From contig NZ_JAGLCD010000004.1 in the NCBI RefSeq assembly GCF_023146395.1, positions 62,001 to 126,000 of the forward strand: a DNA stretch of 64,000 nucleotides, given 5' to 3'. This stretch comes from Aeromicrobium sp. (GTDB lineage: Bacteria > Actinomycetota > Actinomycetes > Propionibacteriales > Nocardioidaceae). The position numbers and the translations under genes are program-made. The notes beneath the pieces were generated by a model, which worked only from the letters and a program-made list of their open reading frames with translations, did no database searches and was not told where the DNA came from. Of the stretch, positions 7,980 through 15,474 are shown in pieces (within the stretch, counting starts at the first letter, position 1; each line of letters begins with the position of its first letter).

Positions 7980-8774
7980 GTGCACGGCATCGGCGTCGAG
8001 GAGGGCACCACGCTGACGCTGCTCTACGCGGGCAGCGTCACGGTGTGCGCCCCGGTGCTCCTGAAGCAGGGCGCCTGGTGGATGGCCCGTCCGCGCCTGG
8101 CGCTGTGGTGCTGGTGGGGTGCGTTCCTGTCCGGCGTCGTCGCCACGGTGGCCGCCGCGCTGCTCGGCATCATGCTGCTGGACCGACATCGCCTTGAACG
8201 ATCACACGACGTCGCCAGCAGCATCGGCCTCGAGGCCGCCGCGTGGGGCATCATCCTGCTCATCGTCGGCGCGCTGGCCGTGACGGCGGGGCGCGCCGAG
8301 CTGGTGCTGTTCGCGGGCCGTGACCGGCGGCGCGACCTCGCGACGCTGGCCTCGACCCGGGCCCTGTGGTCGCAGCAGCGTGAGCGCTTCGAGCTCGTCG
8401 TGCTCGACACCGACCTCGACGTCGCCTGCAGCCTGCCCGGACGGCGCCCCCGGGTGCTGATCTCGCGCGGGCTGCTGGCCACATTGTCCGACGCCGAGGT
8501 CGAGGCGGTGCTGTGCCACGAGGAGGCGCACCTGGTCGGACGCCACAACGAGCTGGCCCGCCTCGCCGAGATCGGCGCCGCGTGCTTCCCGTGGCTGCCG
8601 GCCTCGCGCGACCTGCGCCGCCTCACCTCGCTGCTGGTCGAGCTCGCGGCCGACGACCACGCCCGCCGCTGCGTCGGGCGCGACGCCACGGCCTCGGCTC
8701 TGGCGAAGATGGCTGGCGGTAGTGCGCAGCCGACGCTCGAGCTGCGAGCGGAACGGACCGCGCGCCGGCCCTGA
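7980..8774 (+). CDS. M56-family membrane metallopeptidase (BlaR1-like, short form)
   Basis: A 264-residue integral membrane protease. Hydrophobic segments lie near residues 8-30, 35-65 and 85-105. The zinc motif HEEAH sits in CHEEAHLVGRHNELARL, and the downstream ELAADDHA supplies the further family element. It lacks the extracellular penicillin-sensor domain of BlaR1, so its inducing signal is not obvious from sequence. It follows the BlaI-like gene by 9 bases, the usual repressor/protease pairing. The expected action is cleavage of the repressor when stimulated, here plausibly by copper or envelope stress. Confidence 0.85.
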   Translation: MHGIGVEEGTTLTLLYAGSVTVCAPVLLKQGAWWMARPRLALWCWWGAFLSGVVATVAAALLGIMLLDRHRLERSHDVASSIGLEAAAWGIILLIVGALAVTAGRAELVLFAGRDRRRDLATLASTRALWSQQRERFELVVLDTDLDVACSLPGRRPRVLISRGLLATLSDAEVEAVLCHEEAHLVGRHNELARLAEIGAACFPWLPASRDLRRLTSLLVELAADDHARRCVGRDATASALAKMAGGSAQPTLELRAERTARRP

Positions 8775-8880
8775 CGCAGTGCCATCGGTGGGCGGCTGCG
8801 AGGAAGGTGGACCGCCACCTTCGACCCGGCCCCTGCGCCGTGGCCGCCCTGCTCGCGGACCGCTCAGGGCGTGAGCAGGT

Positions 8881-9621
8881 TCAACGCTCCGGCTCGTCGT
8901 CGTAAGGGGCCCGACCGGCCAGCTGCTCGATCGCTGCGGTGAGGCGGGCGACCTCCGCGCGCAGCTCGGTCACGTCCTCCTGCGTTGCCGCCTGCGCGTC
9001 CTTGCTCTCGTCCGACACCTGGTCGATGAGCCACGTCGCGATCGATGCCGTCACCACGCCGAGCGCCGCGATCCCTGACATCATCAGCGCGACCGCGACT
9101 ACGCGGCCCGTCGTCGTCACGGGGAACACGTCTCCGTATCCGACCGTCGTCAACGTGGCGAACGCCCACCACAGGGCGTCGCCGAAGGTCTGGATCGTTC
9201 CGTCCGATCCGCGCTCGGCATCGAGGACCGCCACGGCTGACACGAACGTCAGCACGACGATCGAACCGCCGAGGTAGAGCCCCACCCTGCCGCGCAGGTT
9301 CGTGCTGGCGAACCGGTTGAGGGTCGTGATCAAGGCCAGCACCCGAAGGAGCTGAAGGGGTCGCAGCACCGGCAACGCCACCGCGAGGACGTCGATCGGG
9401 TGCTGCTTGAGCCAGCGCCGACGGTCGGTGGCGAGGCTCAGTCGCAGCAGGACGTCGAGACCGAACGCGACCCAGGTGACGACCACCACTGCATTGCACA
9501 GACCACGCAACCGGGCGTCGAGGCTCAGGTCGAGGATCGGCCAGGCGTAGGCCACGAGGAACGCGAGGGTGGCCGCGGCAAGTGGTGCCGACGAGAGACG
9601 CTCCCAGCGTGCGAGTGTCAT
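8881..9621 (-). CDS. Potassium channel family protein (voltage-gated-like)
   Basis: A 246-residue K+ channel subunit. The pore helix and selectivity filter ATLTTVGYGD are plain, flanked by TM helices (GLYLGGSIVVLTFVSAVAVL before, GRVVAVALMMSGIAALGVVTASIATWLI after). Further helices lie upstream, and the segment ALPVLRPLQLLRVLALI has arginine-rich S4-like character. The C-terminus is a charged coiled coil (TELRAEVARLTAAIEQL) that probably helps tetramer assembly. I chose ATG 9621, about 10 residues before the first helix; the longer reading frame to 9762 has a low-complexity basic N-terminus. A GACGAT hexamer ends 6 bases before this ATG, a possible leaderless start. Confidence 0.88.
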   Translation of the reverse strand: MTLARWERLSSAPLAAATLAFLVAYAWPILDLSLDARLRGLCNAVVVVTWVAFGLDVLLRLSLATDRRRWLKQHPIDVLAVALPVLRPLQLLRVLALITTLNRFASTNLRGRVGLYLGGSIVVLTFVSAVAVLDAERGSDGTIQTFGDALWWAFATLTTVGYGDVFPVTTTGRVVAVALMMSGIAALGVVTASIATWLIDQVSDESKDAQAATQEDVTELRAEVARLTAAIEQLAGRAPYDDEPER

Positions 9622-9901
9622 GGACCGATCGTCGCACGCCTCGGCTCCGCGTTCGGCAGGAGCCAAGAAGCCGGTCAGGCTCGCATCTATCACCTGTTGC
9701 CTGCACCCCGCTCGAGGCGGGCGACCATCCCTGGCCGGACTCATGACAGGACCTGGGCCCACATCTGAGTCGTCCAGACTGGGATTCGGACATCAGCCCC
9801 ACGCGGGTGTCGTGCAGCTCGGACTCGTGTCACGCCGAGCGAGGTCGGAACCGTGTCGACGATGGCATCGGCCGGTCGTCGGCGGCGCCTGGAGTGGCGA
9901 C

Positions 9902-10495
9902 ATGTCAGTCACCTATACGTGGGACGTGTTCTCGACGGTGGACGGCTGCGGCTCCTACGAGATGCCACGAGGGCGCTCGGGGTGGGGCGGGTACTGGAGC
10001 AAGCAGGGCCCGGAGCTGCTCGGGCACCGGGCCCGACAGTTCCGGCAGCCGCAGCACCTGGTCTATGGCGCGACGACGTTCCGCGAGAACGCGCAGATCT
10101 TCGCCGACGGCGCCGACGCCAACATCCTCGACGAGTGGAACCAGTTGCTGGTCGCTCTGCCGGCGACGGTCTTCTCGTCCACGCTCACCGACACGATGGA
10201 CTGGCCCAGGGCCACGATCGACCGTGGAGACGCTGTCGACTCGGTGCAGCGGCTCAAGCACGAGTCCGAGGTCCCGCTGCGCTCGCAGGCGAGCCTGTCG
10301 CTCAACTGGTCGCTGCTCGAGGCCGGCCTGGTCGACCGGATCCAGATCACCGTGTTCCCGGTCCTGTCGGGGGTGTCCGGCACCAGCCCCGTCATGGTCG
10401 GGGTACAGGACTTCGATCTGGAGCTGCTCGAGTCGCACGTGCTCGATGGCCGGGTCCTCGAGACCACGTACCGCCCCCACGCCCGGCTGACCTAG
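9902..10495 (+). CDS. Dihydrofolate reductase-fold (RibD C-terminal domain) protein
   Basis: A 197-residue protein with the DHFR/RibD-C fold seen in many actinobacterial uncharacterised reductases. Visible hallmarks are TWDVFSTVDGCG at the N-terminus, HLVYGATTFRENAQI in the middle, and ITVFPVLSG with DFDLELLESHVLDGRVLETTY at the end. The usual substrate (NADPH-dependent reduction of a pterin-like ring) is not known for this subgroup. The ATG follows GGAG at a spacing of about 9 bases. It converges on the ancestral glnA terminator just downstream. Confidence 0.8.
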   Translation: MSVTYTWDVFSTVDGCGSYEMPRGRSGWGGYWSKQGPELLGHRARQFRQPQHLVYGATTFRENAQIFADGADANILDEWNQLLVALPATVFSSTLTDTMDWPRATIDRGDAVDSVQRLKHESEVPLRSQASLSLNWSLLEAGLVDRIQITVFPVLSGVSGTSPVMVGVQDFDLELLESHVLDGRVLETTYRPHARLT

Positions 10496-10507
10496 CGCCC
10501 AGCGACG

Positions 10508-10547
10508 ACGAACGCCCCTACCGACCGAGGTCGGCGAGGGCGTTCGT
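10508..10547. terminator. Strong hairpin, probable bidirectional terminator (ancestral glnA terminator)
   Basis: ACGAACGCCC (10508-10517) pairs perfectly with GGGCGTTCGT (10538-10547), and CCGACC/GGTCGG extends the stem inside. It lies between the DHFR-fold gene and the left copy of the glnA tail. Before the element inserted, it would have stood about 20 bases downstream of the glnA stop, so it is best read as the original glnA terminator, shared with the convergent gene. Confidence 0.75.
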
Positions 10548-10564
10548 GCTGGGCCTGGGGTGGC

Positions 10565-10584
10565 TCAGATGTCGTAGTACAGCT
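10565..10584 (-). repeat. Left attachment-site repeat (stranded glnA tail)
   Basis: A 20-bp segment identical to 15455-15474. On the minus strand it reads as the codons for LYYDI plus stop, the C-terminus of glutamine synthetase. The flanking bases on both sides differ between the two copies, so the match is exactly 20 bp. Confidence 0.8.
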
Positions 10585-10797
10585 GTTCCCTTACTGCACT
10601 GTCGCGCTCACCTGCAGGGATGTCCGCCCGTGCTGTCAGCCGGCGCACCGGGGGCGCACGGGATCCTGAGTGTTGCCCTCCGCGACAGCTCGAGCGGGCG
10701 TCCAGGCTGTGAACATCTTCGCGTCGGGGCGGCCACCCGACCGGCTCGGTCCTGACACCCTGAACGGCGTCGAACACCGGTGCGGGGGTGGGGCGCT

Positions 10798-10826
10798 AGC
10801 ATGGCTGCCCACTGCGTATTGGGGAG
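10798..10826 (+). promoter_or_regulatory. Possible -10 and ribosome-binding site of the AAA+ ATPase gene
   Basis: TAGCAT (10798-10803) fits the -10 consensus seen elsewhere in the window. GGGGAG (10821-10826) lies 4 bases before ATG 10831 and decides that start over the ATG at 10801, which overlaps the -10. Confidence 0.45.
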
Positions 10827-10830
10827 CCTC

Positions 10831-12045
10831 ATGGGGAAGTCTGCGTCGGAGATGTCAATCGGGGACCGTCTTCTAGCGATGAATCACGCGTTTCTTCCCT
10901 CGGCCCCCGTGCATCGACAGGAGTTGCTGTCTGGACGCCAGGAGAAGCTGTTCTCGCTGCTCGAGACCTCTCAGACCCCCGGGGGCCACGCAGCCATCTT
11001 CGGTGAGCGGGGAGTTGGCAAGACAAGCGTCGCAGCGGTCTTTGAAACCGATCTGAGGGAGCGCGGCGTCCGCGCGATCCGGATCAACTGCAGTTCGCTC
11101 AGTAGCTTTCGTAGCCTTATCGAAGACGTGGCGACGGAATGGATTTCGCACTCTCCTGAAGACATCGCGGCTGAGCATTTGCCGCATCTTCTTGGCGGCA
11201 ACTTCGGGCAGGCTGACATTGTGCGCACGCTTGACGGCATCGCCAAGGTAGTGCCCTCCGTCATCATCCTCGACGAGTTTGACGTTGTCGCAGATGCAGG
11301 CGTGGGCGAGGATTTCGCGAACCTCATGAAGGCACTGGCAGACAAGCAGGTGGACAGCCATTTGGTGGTGGTCGGTGTCGCCGAAGATGTCGATGCGATT
11401 TTGAAGGGCCATGCCTCCATCGCTAGGGGTTTGAGTCAAGTTCCGATGCCGCGCCTGGAACCGGAAGAGCTCGCCGCGATTCTTCGGAACGGGTTCGGCG
11501 AACTGTCGATGTCGATTCCTGAAGCTCTCGAGCTGCGGGTCATCCGTCTCTCACAGGGTCTTCCCCACTACACGCATCTGCTAGGTAAAGAGTTGGCTCG
11601 CCGGTCCATCTTGGCGGAGCGTGACGAAGTCATCGCGGACGATTGGCCCGCTGCGCTCGAAGGGGCGCTGGAAAAGGCGGAGCAGCAAATCGTTGACCTT
11701 TACGGCGACGCAACTACGACGGCGAAGCCCAGCATGTTCCCGGACCTCCTGCTGGCCTGCGCGCTTGCAAAAAAGGACCAGCAAGGATTCTTCCGCCCGG
11801 CCGACGTGCATGGACCGTTGAATAAGGTGAGCGGCAAGACCTACGCTATGGCGGCGTTCACGGGCAATCTTGCGAGCTTGTCGGCTGCCGATCGCGGTCC
11901 TGCTCTTCAGCAGCGAGAGTTCGCGGATCGTCGAAAGCGGTACCGCTTCGCGAATCCACTCCTTCAACCGTACGTTCTGCTCAAAGCGGTATCCGACGGC
12001 ACCTTGGACTACCACGAGATCGACGACGATGAAATCTGGTCGTAG
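10831..12045 (+). CDS. ORC1/CDC6-like AAA+ ATPase of the integrated element
   Basis: A 404-residue P-loop ATPase. Walker A is GERGVGKTS (about residues 57-65), Walker B is VIILDEFD (about 142-149), and GLPHYTHLLGKELARR has the position of a sensor-2/lid helix. The region after residue 290 may hold a winged-helix domain. The architecture resembles ORC1/CDC6- or TniB-like NTPases used by mobile and defence modules. It contains lower-GC codons than the chromosome. A separate promoter-like hexamer precedes the next gene, so the two may not be strictly one operon, but they sit 114 bases apart on the same strand. Function is unknown; it may be a regulator or loader for the OLD-like protein. Confidence 0.75.
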   Translation: MGKSASEMSIGDRLLAMNHAFLPSAPVHRQELLSGRQEKLFSLLETSQTPGGHAAIFGERGVGKTSVAAVFETDLRERGVRAIRINCSSLSSFRSLIEDVATEWISHSPEDIAAEHLPHLLGGNFGQADIVRTLDGIAKVVPSVIILDEFDVVADAGVGEDFANLMKALADKQVDSHLVVVGVAEDVDAILKGHASIARGLSQVPMPRLEPEELAAILRNGFGELSMSIPEALELRVIRLSQGLPHYTHLLGKELARRSILAERDEVIADDWPAALEGALEKAEQQIVDLYGDATTTAKPSMFPDLLLACALAKKDQQGFFRPADVHGPLNKVSGKTYAMAAFTGNLASLSAADRGPALQQREFADRRKRYRFANPLLQPYVLLKAVSDGTLDYHEIDDDEIWS

Positions 12046-12159
12046 ACGTGCGTCGTGACTCGCAGGCATGCCGTGCTGAGGGTGCGCGTCGTGTAACACA
12101 GCACCCGCAAACTGCGGGAGCCTAGATCTCTGACGGCTTCAGCGCCCTACGATGAGCAC

Positions 12160-13929
12160 GTGTCCGCGCCCTTCAGAATCACTCGCTTGAACTTCAACGG
12201 TGGCGAGAGCGTCGACACGGGTGACGCGGATGTCATCGTGCTTGTTGGGCCGAACAACACCGGCAAGTCCCGCACGTTAGTTGAACTCCAACAGTGGTTG
12301 TCGCTCGAGCACTACGTGGAGCCGCCCGCTAACGCATTCTTCGTCCTTGACGAGCCAGGGGTTGAGCAACTCCTAGACGGTTCCCAAACACGAGATTGGT
12401 TGCTCGAGAGGCGCTACTCATGGGTGAATGATCACGACCATGTGGCGAGATTCCGGACGATCAACTCCGGCGAGCAGACCGTCGAGTCCGTGGCGCACAG
12501 CTGGCCGCCAGCTGAACGCTCGTCGAGGTTGGGCAGTCTCGGCAGCCATCTTGTGCGCGGCCTTTGGTGCGGGGAACGACTCCAACACCTCGGCGCGCCA
12601 AATCGACTCGACCATGACGGGCACCCCGATCATCCAGTTCATTGGCTAGTCCGAGACAAGGCACTTCTACAGGCTTTTGATAGTGCAATCTGGACGGCAT
12701 TCGGGATGCACGTGATTGTCGACGCCTGGGGCACGTCGATCCTCCTGCGCGTCAGTCGCAATCAGACGCAGTCGGATTTCGTCGGCACCTCCGAAGATGG
12801 CCTGCCCGACGCGGACCTCGTGCGAAGGCTTCGACAGCTGCCGACCCTCGAATCGCAAAGCGATGGCGTACGTAGCTTCGCAGGCATGGTCCTTACTCTT
12901 TTGACGGCGCAGTTTCCAACAGTCCTTCTTGACGAGCCCGAGGCATTTCTCCACCCGCCACAAGCTCGCTTGCTCGGTCGAAGCCTTGCCGAGTTCCAAC
13001 GTGATGGGCAGCTGCTGGTCGCCACTCACAGTTTGGATGTCCTGCTCGGACTAGTTGAGTCCCGGCCAGAGAAGGTCCTTATCGTGCGACTCACTCGTGA
13101 CGGCGAGCGAACCTCATGCAGGACCCTGCCCCCAGATCAACTTGCGGGTCTGTGGCGTGATCCGTTGCTGAGGTTCTCAAGAGCCCTTGACGGTCTCTTT
13201 CACGACGGTGTCGTCGTCTGCGAAGGCGATACTGACTCACAGTTCTACAGCGCCATTGCTGCCAGAGCTGATCCCGACGCCACGCCTACTCCGGGCCGGC
13301 ATGTGATGTTCACTTACGCCGGAAGCAAACACCGGATTCCGCTGATTGTTCGGGCGCTCCGTGCTCTCGACGTTCCGGTTCGAGCAGCTGTCGATTTTGA
13401 CATTCTCAGTAGTGAGAGCGAACTACGGACGCTTGTCGAGGCCACTGGATCGGGCATGACTGGTGAGATGAGTTCGGACCTGAAGTTGGTGAACTCTCAC
13501 ATTCGAGGTGGCGCGGTGGCTCCGAAGGTCGGCCCAGTCGCGGACGCTATTGAAGAGGCGCTCAGCGGCTCAAGGGGGCGCGAACTCGATGCCAGCGACG
13601 TGAGAGGGATCAGGCAGATAATCGAGCCGCCGACTGGTTGGCGAGATGCAAAACGTCGGGGACTCGCTGCAGTTCCGCCAGCAGAGGCAACTGTGGCGGC
13701 AAAACGGTTGCTCGCGACACTGCGAGCGGCCGGGATCTTCGTCGTCCCAAGCGGCGAAGTTGAATCCTTCGTCCCCGAAGTAGGCGGCAAGGGCCCCCGC
13801 TGGGTCGTGCAGGTAGTCGAGGAAGGACATCTGGACGCTGCGGATGAAGCCACAAAGTTCGTGGGCGAGATCCTGGCGTCGATTCCGAACGGCCGTTCCG
13901 AGATCGATCACGAGCAACCAAGTCGCTAG
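12160..13929 (+). CDS. OLD-like ATPase with C-terminal TOPRIM nuclease domain
   Basis: A 589-residue protein. The N-terminal half is an ABC-type ATPase: Walker A GPNNTGKS (about residues 31-38), signature-like SDGVRSFAG, Walker B TVLLDEPEAFLHP (about 253-265) and the H-loop ATHSLD. The C-terminal half looks like a TOPRIM domain: VVVCEGDTDSQFY (Glu near 351) and AAVDFDIL (DxD near 411). This is the layout of OLD-family and fused PARIS-like anti-phage effectors, which cut DNA or RNA when triggered. The GTG start lies 6 bases after TACGAT (12148-12153), suggesting a leaderless mRNA. The subfamily is not recognised, so a defence role is inference. Confidence 0.78.
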   Translation: MSAPFRITRLNFNGGESVDTGDADVIVLVGPNNTGKSRTLVELQQWLSLEHYVEPPANAFFVLDEPGVEQLLDGSQTRDWLLERRYSWVNDHDHVARFRTINSGEQTVESVAHSWPPAERSSRLGSLGSHLVRGLWCGERLQHLGAPNRLDHDGHPDHPVHWLVRDKALLQAFDSAIWTAFGMHVIVDAWGTSILLRVSRNQTQSDFVGTSEDGLPDADLVRRLRQLPTLESQSDGVRSFAGMVLTLLTAQFPTVLLDEPEAFLHPPQARLLGRSLAEFQRDGQLLVATHSLDVLLGLVESRPEKVLIVRLTRDGERTSCRTLPPDQLAGLWRDPLLRFSRALDGLFHDGVVVCEGDTDSQFYSAIAARADPDATPTPGRHVMFTYAGSKHRIPLIVRALRALDVPVRAAVDFDILSSESELRTLVEATGSGMTGEMSSDLKLVNSHIRGGAVAPKVGPVADAIEEALSGSRGRELDASDVRGIRQIIEPPTGWRDAKRRGLAAVPPAEATVAAKRLLATLRAAGIFVVPSGEVESFVPEVGGKGPRWVVQVVEEGHLDAADEATKFVGEILASIPNGRSEIDHEQPSR

Positions 13930-13938
13930 GGTGAGACT

Positions 13939-14313
13939 ATGAGTGACTTTCGATCTGACCGAATGCCATCAGCCGAGGGGCACGGCATCGCGAGGCAGGC
14001 ATGGGAGTCCTACGAGCGCCGGGCTCACAAGATCCTCGATCCTGGTGTGCGGGTCCTATTCGGGAGCTATGCCGCGAACAAGGTCGCTGACCTGATCGGA
14101 TTTGCAGTGCTGTGGCGGCTCGAAGGCGGGTTCGAGGGCCTCGAAAAACTCGGCATGAGTCGAGCCTCCATCTATCGGAAGATCGCGGCTTGTCGGAAGT
14201 ACTTGAAGATGCACCCCGACGAGTTTGAGCTCCCTGGCGTCACGATCGACTTCGAGGCGTACCGGGACCATGTCGAGTCGATGAGGGCGAAACCTACGCC
14301 TGCCAACGACTGA
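13939..14313 (+). CDS. Small helix-turn-helix protein of the integrated element
   Basis: A 124-residue protein. FEGLEKLGMSRASIYRKIAA is a good helix-turn-helix; the RKYLKMHPDEFELPG segment that follows resembles a C-terminal motif I associate with small regulators of actinobacterial integrative elements. No catalytic domain is seen. The ATG at 13939 is 6 bases after TAGGGT (13927-13932), again a leaderless pattern, and overlaps nothing. It could control the two upstream ATPase genes or excision functions now lost. Confidence 0.6.
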   Translation: MSDFRSDRMPSAEGHGIARQAWESYERRAHKILDPGVRVLFGSYAANKVADLIGFAVLWRLEGGFEGLEKLGMSRASIYRKIAACRKYLKMHPDEFELPGVTIDFEAYRDHVESMRAKPTPAND

Positions 14314-14352
14314 AGTCGCAAAACGTAGACAACCTACGAGCGAGTCGCTAGC

Positions 14353-14368
14353 GTCTCAATTGTGAGAC
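14353..14368. promoter_or_regulatory. Inverted repeat upstream of a truncated frame
   Basis: GTCTCA (14353-14358) and TGAGAC (14363-14368) form a perfect inverted repeat around a 4-base centre. The right arm, GTGAGACT, also occurs at the start of the HTH gene (13931-13938), where AGTCGCTAG again stands just before. The shared text suggests a common operator for the two transcription starts. Confidence 0.4.
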
Positions 14369-14412
14369 TTAATGCGTTCGTGGAGTTGGCGTCCGGAGTG
14401 GACTCCTTGTGA
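14362..14412 (+). pseudogene. N-terminal stub of a gene cut by the IS3 insertion
   Basis: A GTG codon at 14362 lies 7 bases after TAGCGT (14349-14354), the same leaderless arrangement as the preceding gene. It opens the frame VRLNAFVELASGVDSL, which stops at the TGA at 14410. That TGA is the first three bases of the putative IS left end. The frame is best read as the first 16 codons of a fourth element gene whose remainder was displaced by the insertion and later deletion. Identity is unknown. Confidence 0.35.
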
Positions 14413-14477
14413 CTGCTGCACCGATAGGTGACATCTGATCTGTGGTGTCGAGAGGTGCCGCTGGAAGGATGTGGACC

Positions 14478-14786
14478 ATGCCCAAGCCCTATCCCCGCGA
14501 GTTCCGTGAGGACGTCGTCCGGGTTGCTCGTGGTCGTGAGCCCGGGACTCGTCTGGCCGACATCGCTGCCGACTTCGGGATCAGCGAGACCTGCCTGTCG
14601 AACTGGATGCAGGCCGCTGACGTCGAGGACGGCCTCAAGCCCGGCGCCACCGCCGCCGACAACGCCGAGCTGCGTGAAGCGAAGAAACGAATCCGCCTGT
14701 TGGGGCAGGAGAACGAGATCCTGCGCCGCGCGACGGCCTATCTGTCCCAGGCGAACCTGCCGGGAAAAGGCTCTTCCCACTCGTGA
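14478..14786 (+). CDS. IS3-family transposase OrfA
   Basis: A 102-residue DNA-binding subunit of an IS3-type transposase. The helix-turn-helix is YPREFREDVVRVARG ... TRLADIAADFGISETCLSNWMQ, and a leucine-zipper-like helix follows (AELREAKKRIRLLGQENEIL). This is the standard OrfA layout. GGAAGGA precedes the ATG by 7 bases. It overlaps the start of orfB by four bases; in intact relatives a programmed frameshift joins the two. Since orfB is broken, the protein has no active partner here. Confidence 0.85.
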   Translation: MPKPYPREFREDVVRVARGREPGTRLADIAADFGISETCLSNWMQAADVEDGLKPGATAADNAELREAKKRIRLLGQENEILRRATAYLSQANLPGKGSSHS

Positions 14787-14957
14787 GAGAGCTGGCCGGC
14801 GACGACGTCCCCGTCACGGTCAGCTGCCGGGTGCTCGGGTTGTGCCGTCAGCAGTACTACCGCTGGCGCGCCAACCCGATCACCGACTCCGAGTGGGACA
14901 ACGCCCACCTGTCCAACGCGATCCTCGCCGCTCATGACGAGGACCCCCAGTACGGGT
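14783..14957 (+). pseudogene. IS3-family transposase OrfB, truncated
   Basis: The N-terminal 58 or so residues of an IS3 OrfB integrase: LCRQQYYRWRANP and ILAAHDEDPQYG are typical. In family members the sequence after DP(Q/E)xG continues with a YRFIADEL-like segment, but here it switches to unrelated residues near 14957. The whole DDE catalytic domain (about 230 residues) is absent. The exact junction is uncertain by a few bases. Confidence 0.8.
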
Positions 14958-15351
14958 CGGAGTCGTTCGCCCACAGCATGAGCGCGGTGTCGATGCCGAT
15001 GGTGTCGAGTCGAGCGGCGAAGTTCTGGAGGACTCGATCCGCTTCTTCGCGGTTCGCTGTGACGCAGACGATGCCCACGCTGGCTCCTGGCCGGGCGTAG
15101 CGGCCGAGAGGGGAGCGGATGGCCTCCCAGGCCAAGTCGTGGTCTCGCGGAGTGGTCGGAAGGCCGATGCGAGCGATGGGTAGGTCGGCGCTCATCGGCA
15201 CGAACACGACCGACTCCTCGGGCTTGAACCCGAGCAGGTGGGGGAGTGCCGCAGTCAGCTCGTCGGGGGAGTGAGCGGAGAGCCTCGTGCCCCCGAGGTG
15301 AGCCGCCCGGACCTGCGATGTCCGCCGGTTACGTTGACACACTGGTGACAC
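14958..15351 (-). pseudogene. DUF4192-family gene, truncated at the IS3 junction
   Basis: The minus strand encodes the N-terminal part of a DUF4192 protein: SPDELTAALPHLLGFKPEES, VVFVPMSADLPIARIGLPTTP and VGIVCVTANREEADRVL are typical of the family, whose function is unknown. The frame runs into the IS3 remnant near 14957, so the C-terminal part is lost. The start is uncertain; GTG codons at 15351 and 15342 are possible. It lies inside the repeat-bounded element, so it was either cargo or was brought in by an IS-mediated deletion. Confidence 0.7.
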
Positions 15352-15358
15352 ACGCCAA

Positions 15359-15422
15359 CGAAAACGGCGGCTGACTCTGGAAGACGTCGGACGACGTCTC
15401 CGCAGGTCAGCCGCCGTTTTCG
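15359..15422. terminator. Long hairpin with T-runs, bidirectional terminator
   Basis: CGAAAACGGCGGCTGAC (15359-15375) pairs perfectly with its complement at 15406-15422, and AGACGTC/GACGTCT forms an inner stem. Each strand ends the stem in a TTTT run. It lies 32 bases past the glnA stop and so replaces the original terminator left at 10508-10547. It also insulates the DUF4192 remnant. Confidence 0.85.
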
Positions 15423-15454
15423 GCAACTAGCGACAGAGGGTGAAAACCCTCAGA

Positions 15455-15474
15455 TCAGATGTCGTAGTACAGCT
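15455..15474 (-). repeat. Right attachment-site repeat (inside intact glnA)
   Basis: The last 20 bases of glnA, identical to 10565-10584. Recombination here keeps the glnA reading frame complete, as usual for elements that use a gene's 3' end. Confidence 0.8.

Larger units (their letters stand above)
14410..14957 (+). mobile_element. Truncated IS3-family insertion sequence
   Basis: The left end probably begins TGACTGCTGCACC at 14410 (TG is the usual IS3 terminal dinucleotide). A complete orfA follows, and orfB breaks off after about 58 codons near 14957. Beyond that point the DNA belongs to a DUF4192 gene on the other strand. The right end and most of the transposase are missing, so the copy cannot move on its own. 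Confidence 0.75.
10565..15474. mobile_element. Small integrated genomic element at the 3' end of glnA
   Basis: About 4.9 kb bounded by identical 20-bp direct repeats (10565-10584 and 15455-15474) that equal the last 20 bases of glnA including its stop. The right copy is part of intact glnA; the left copy is a stranded glnA tail followed by what looks like the old glnA terminator. This is the footprint of integration into a gene's 3' end. Content is unlike the flanks: an AAA+ ATPase, an OLD-like ATPase/TOPRIM protein, an HTH protein, a broken IS3 element and a truncated DUF4192 gene. Codon use in the first genes is visibly richer in A/T. No integrase is present, so the element is probably immobilised. 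Confidence 0.75.

Noticed and set aside
10565-10777. A second, truncated glnA gene on the minus strand
   Set aside because: The match to glnA is exactly 20 bp and nothing upstream of it resembles glutamine synthetase. An attachment-site duplication explains it better.
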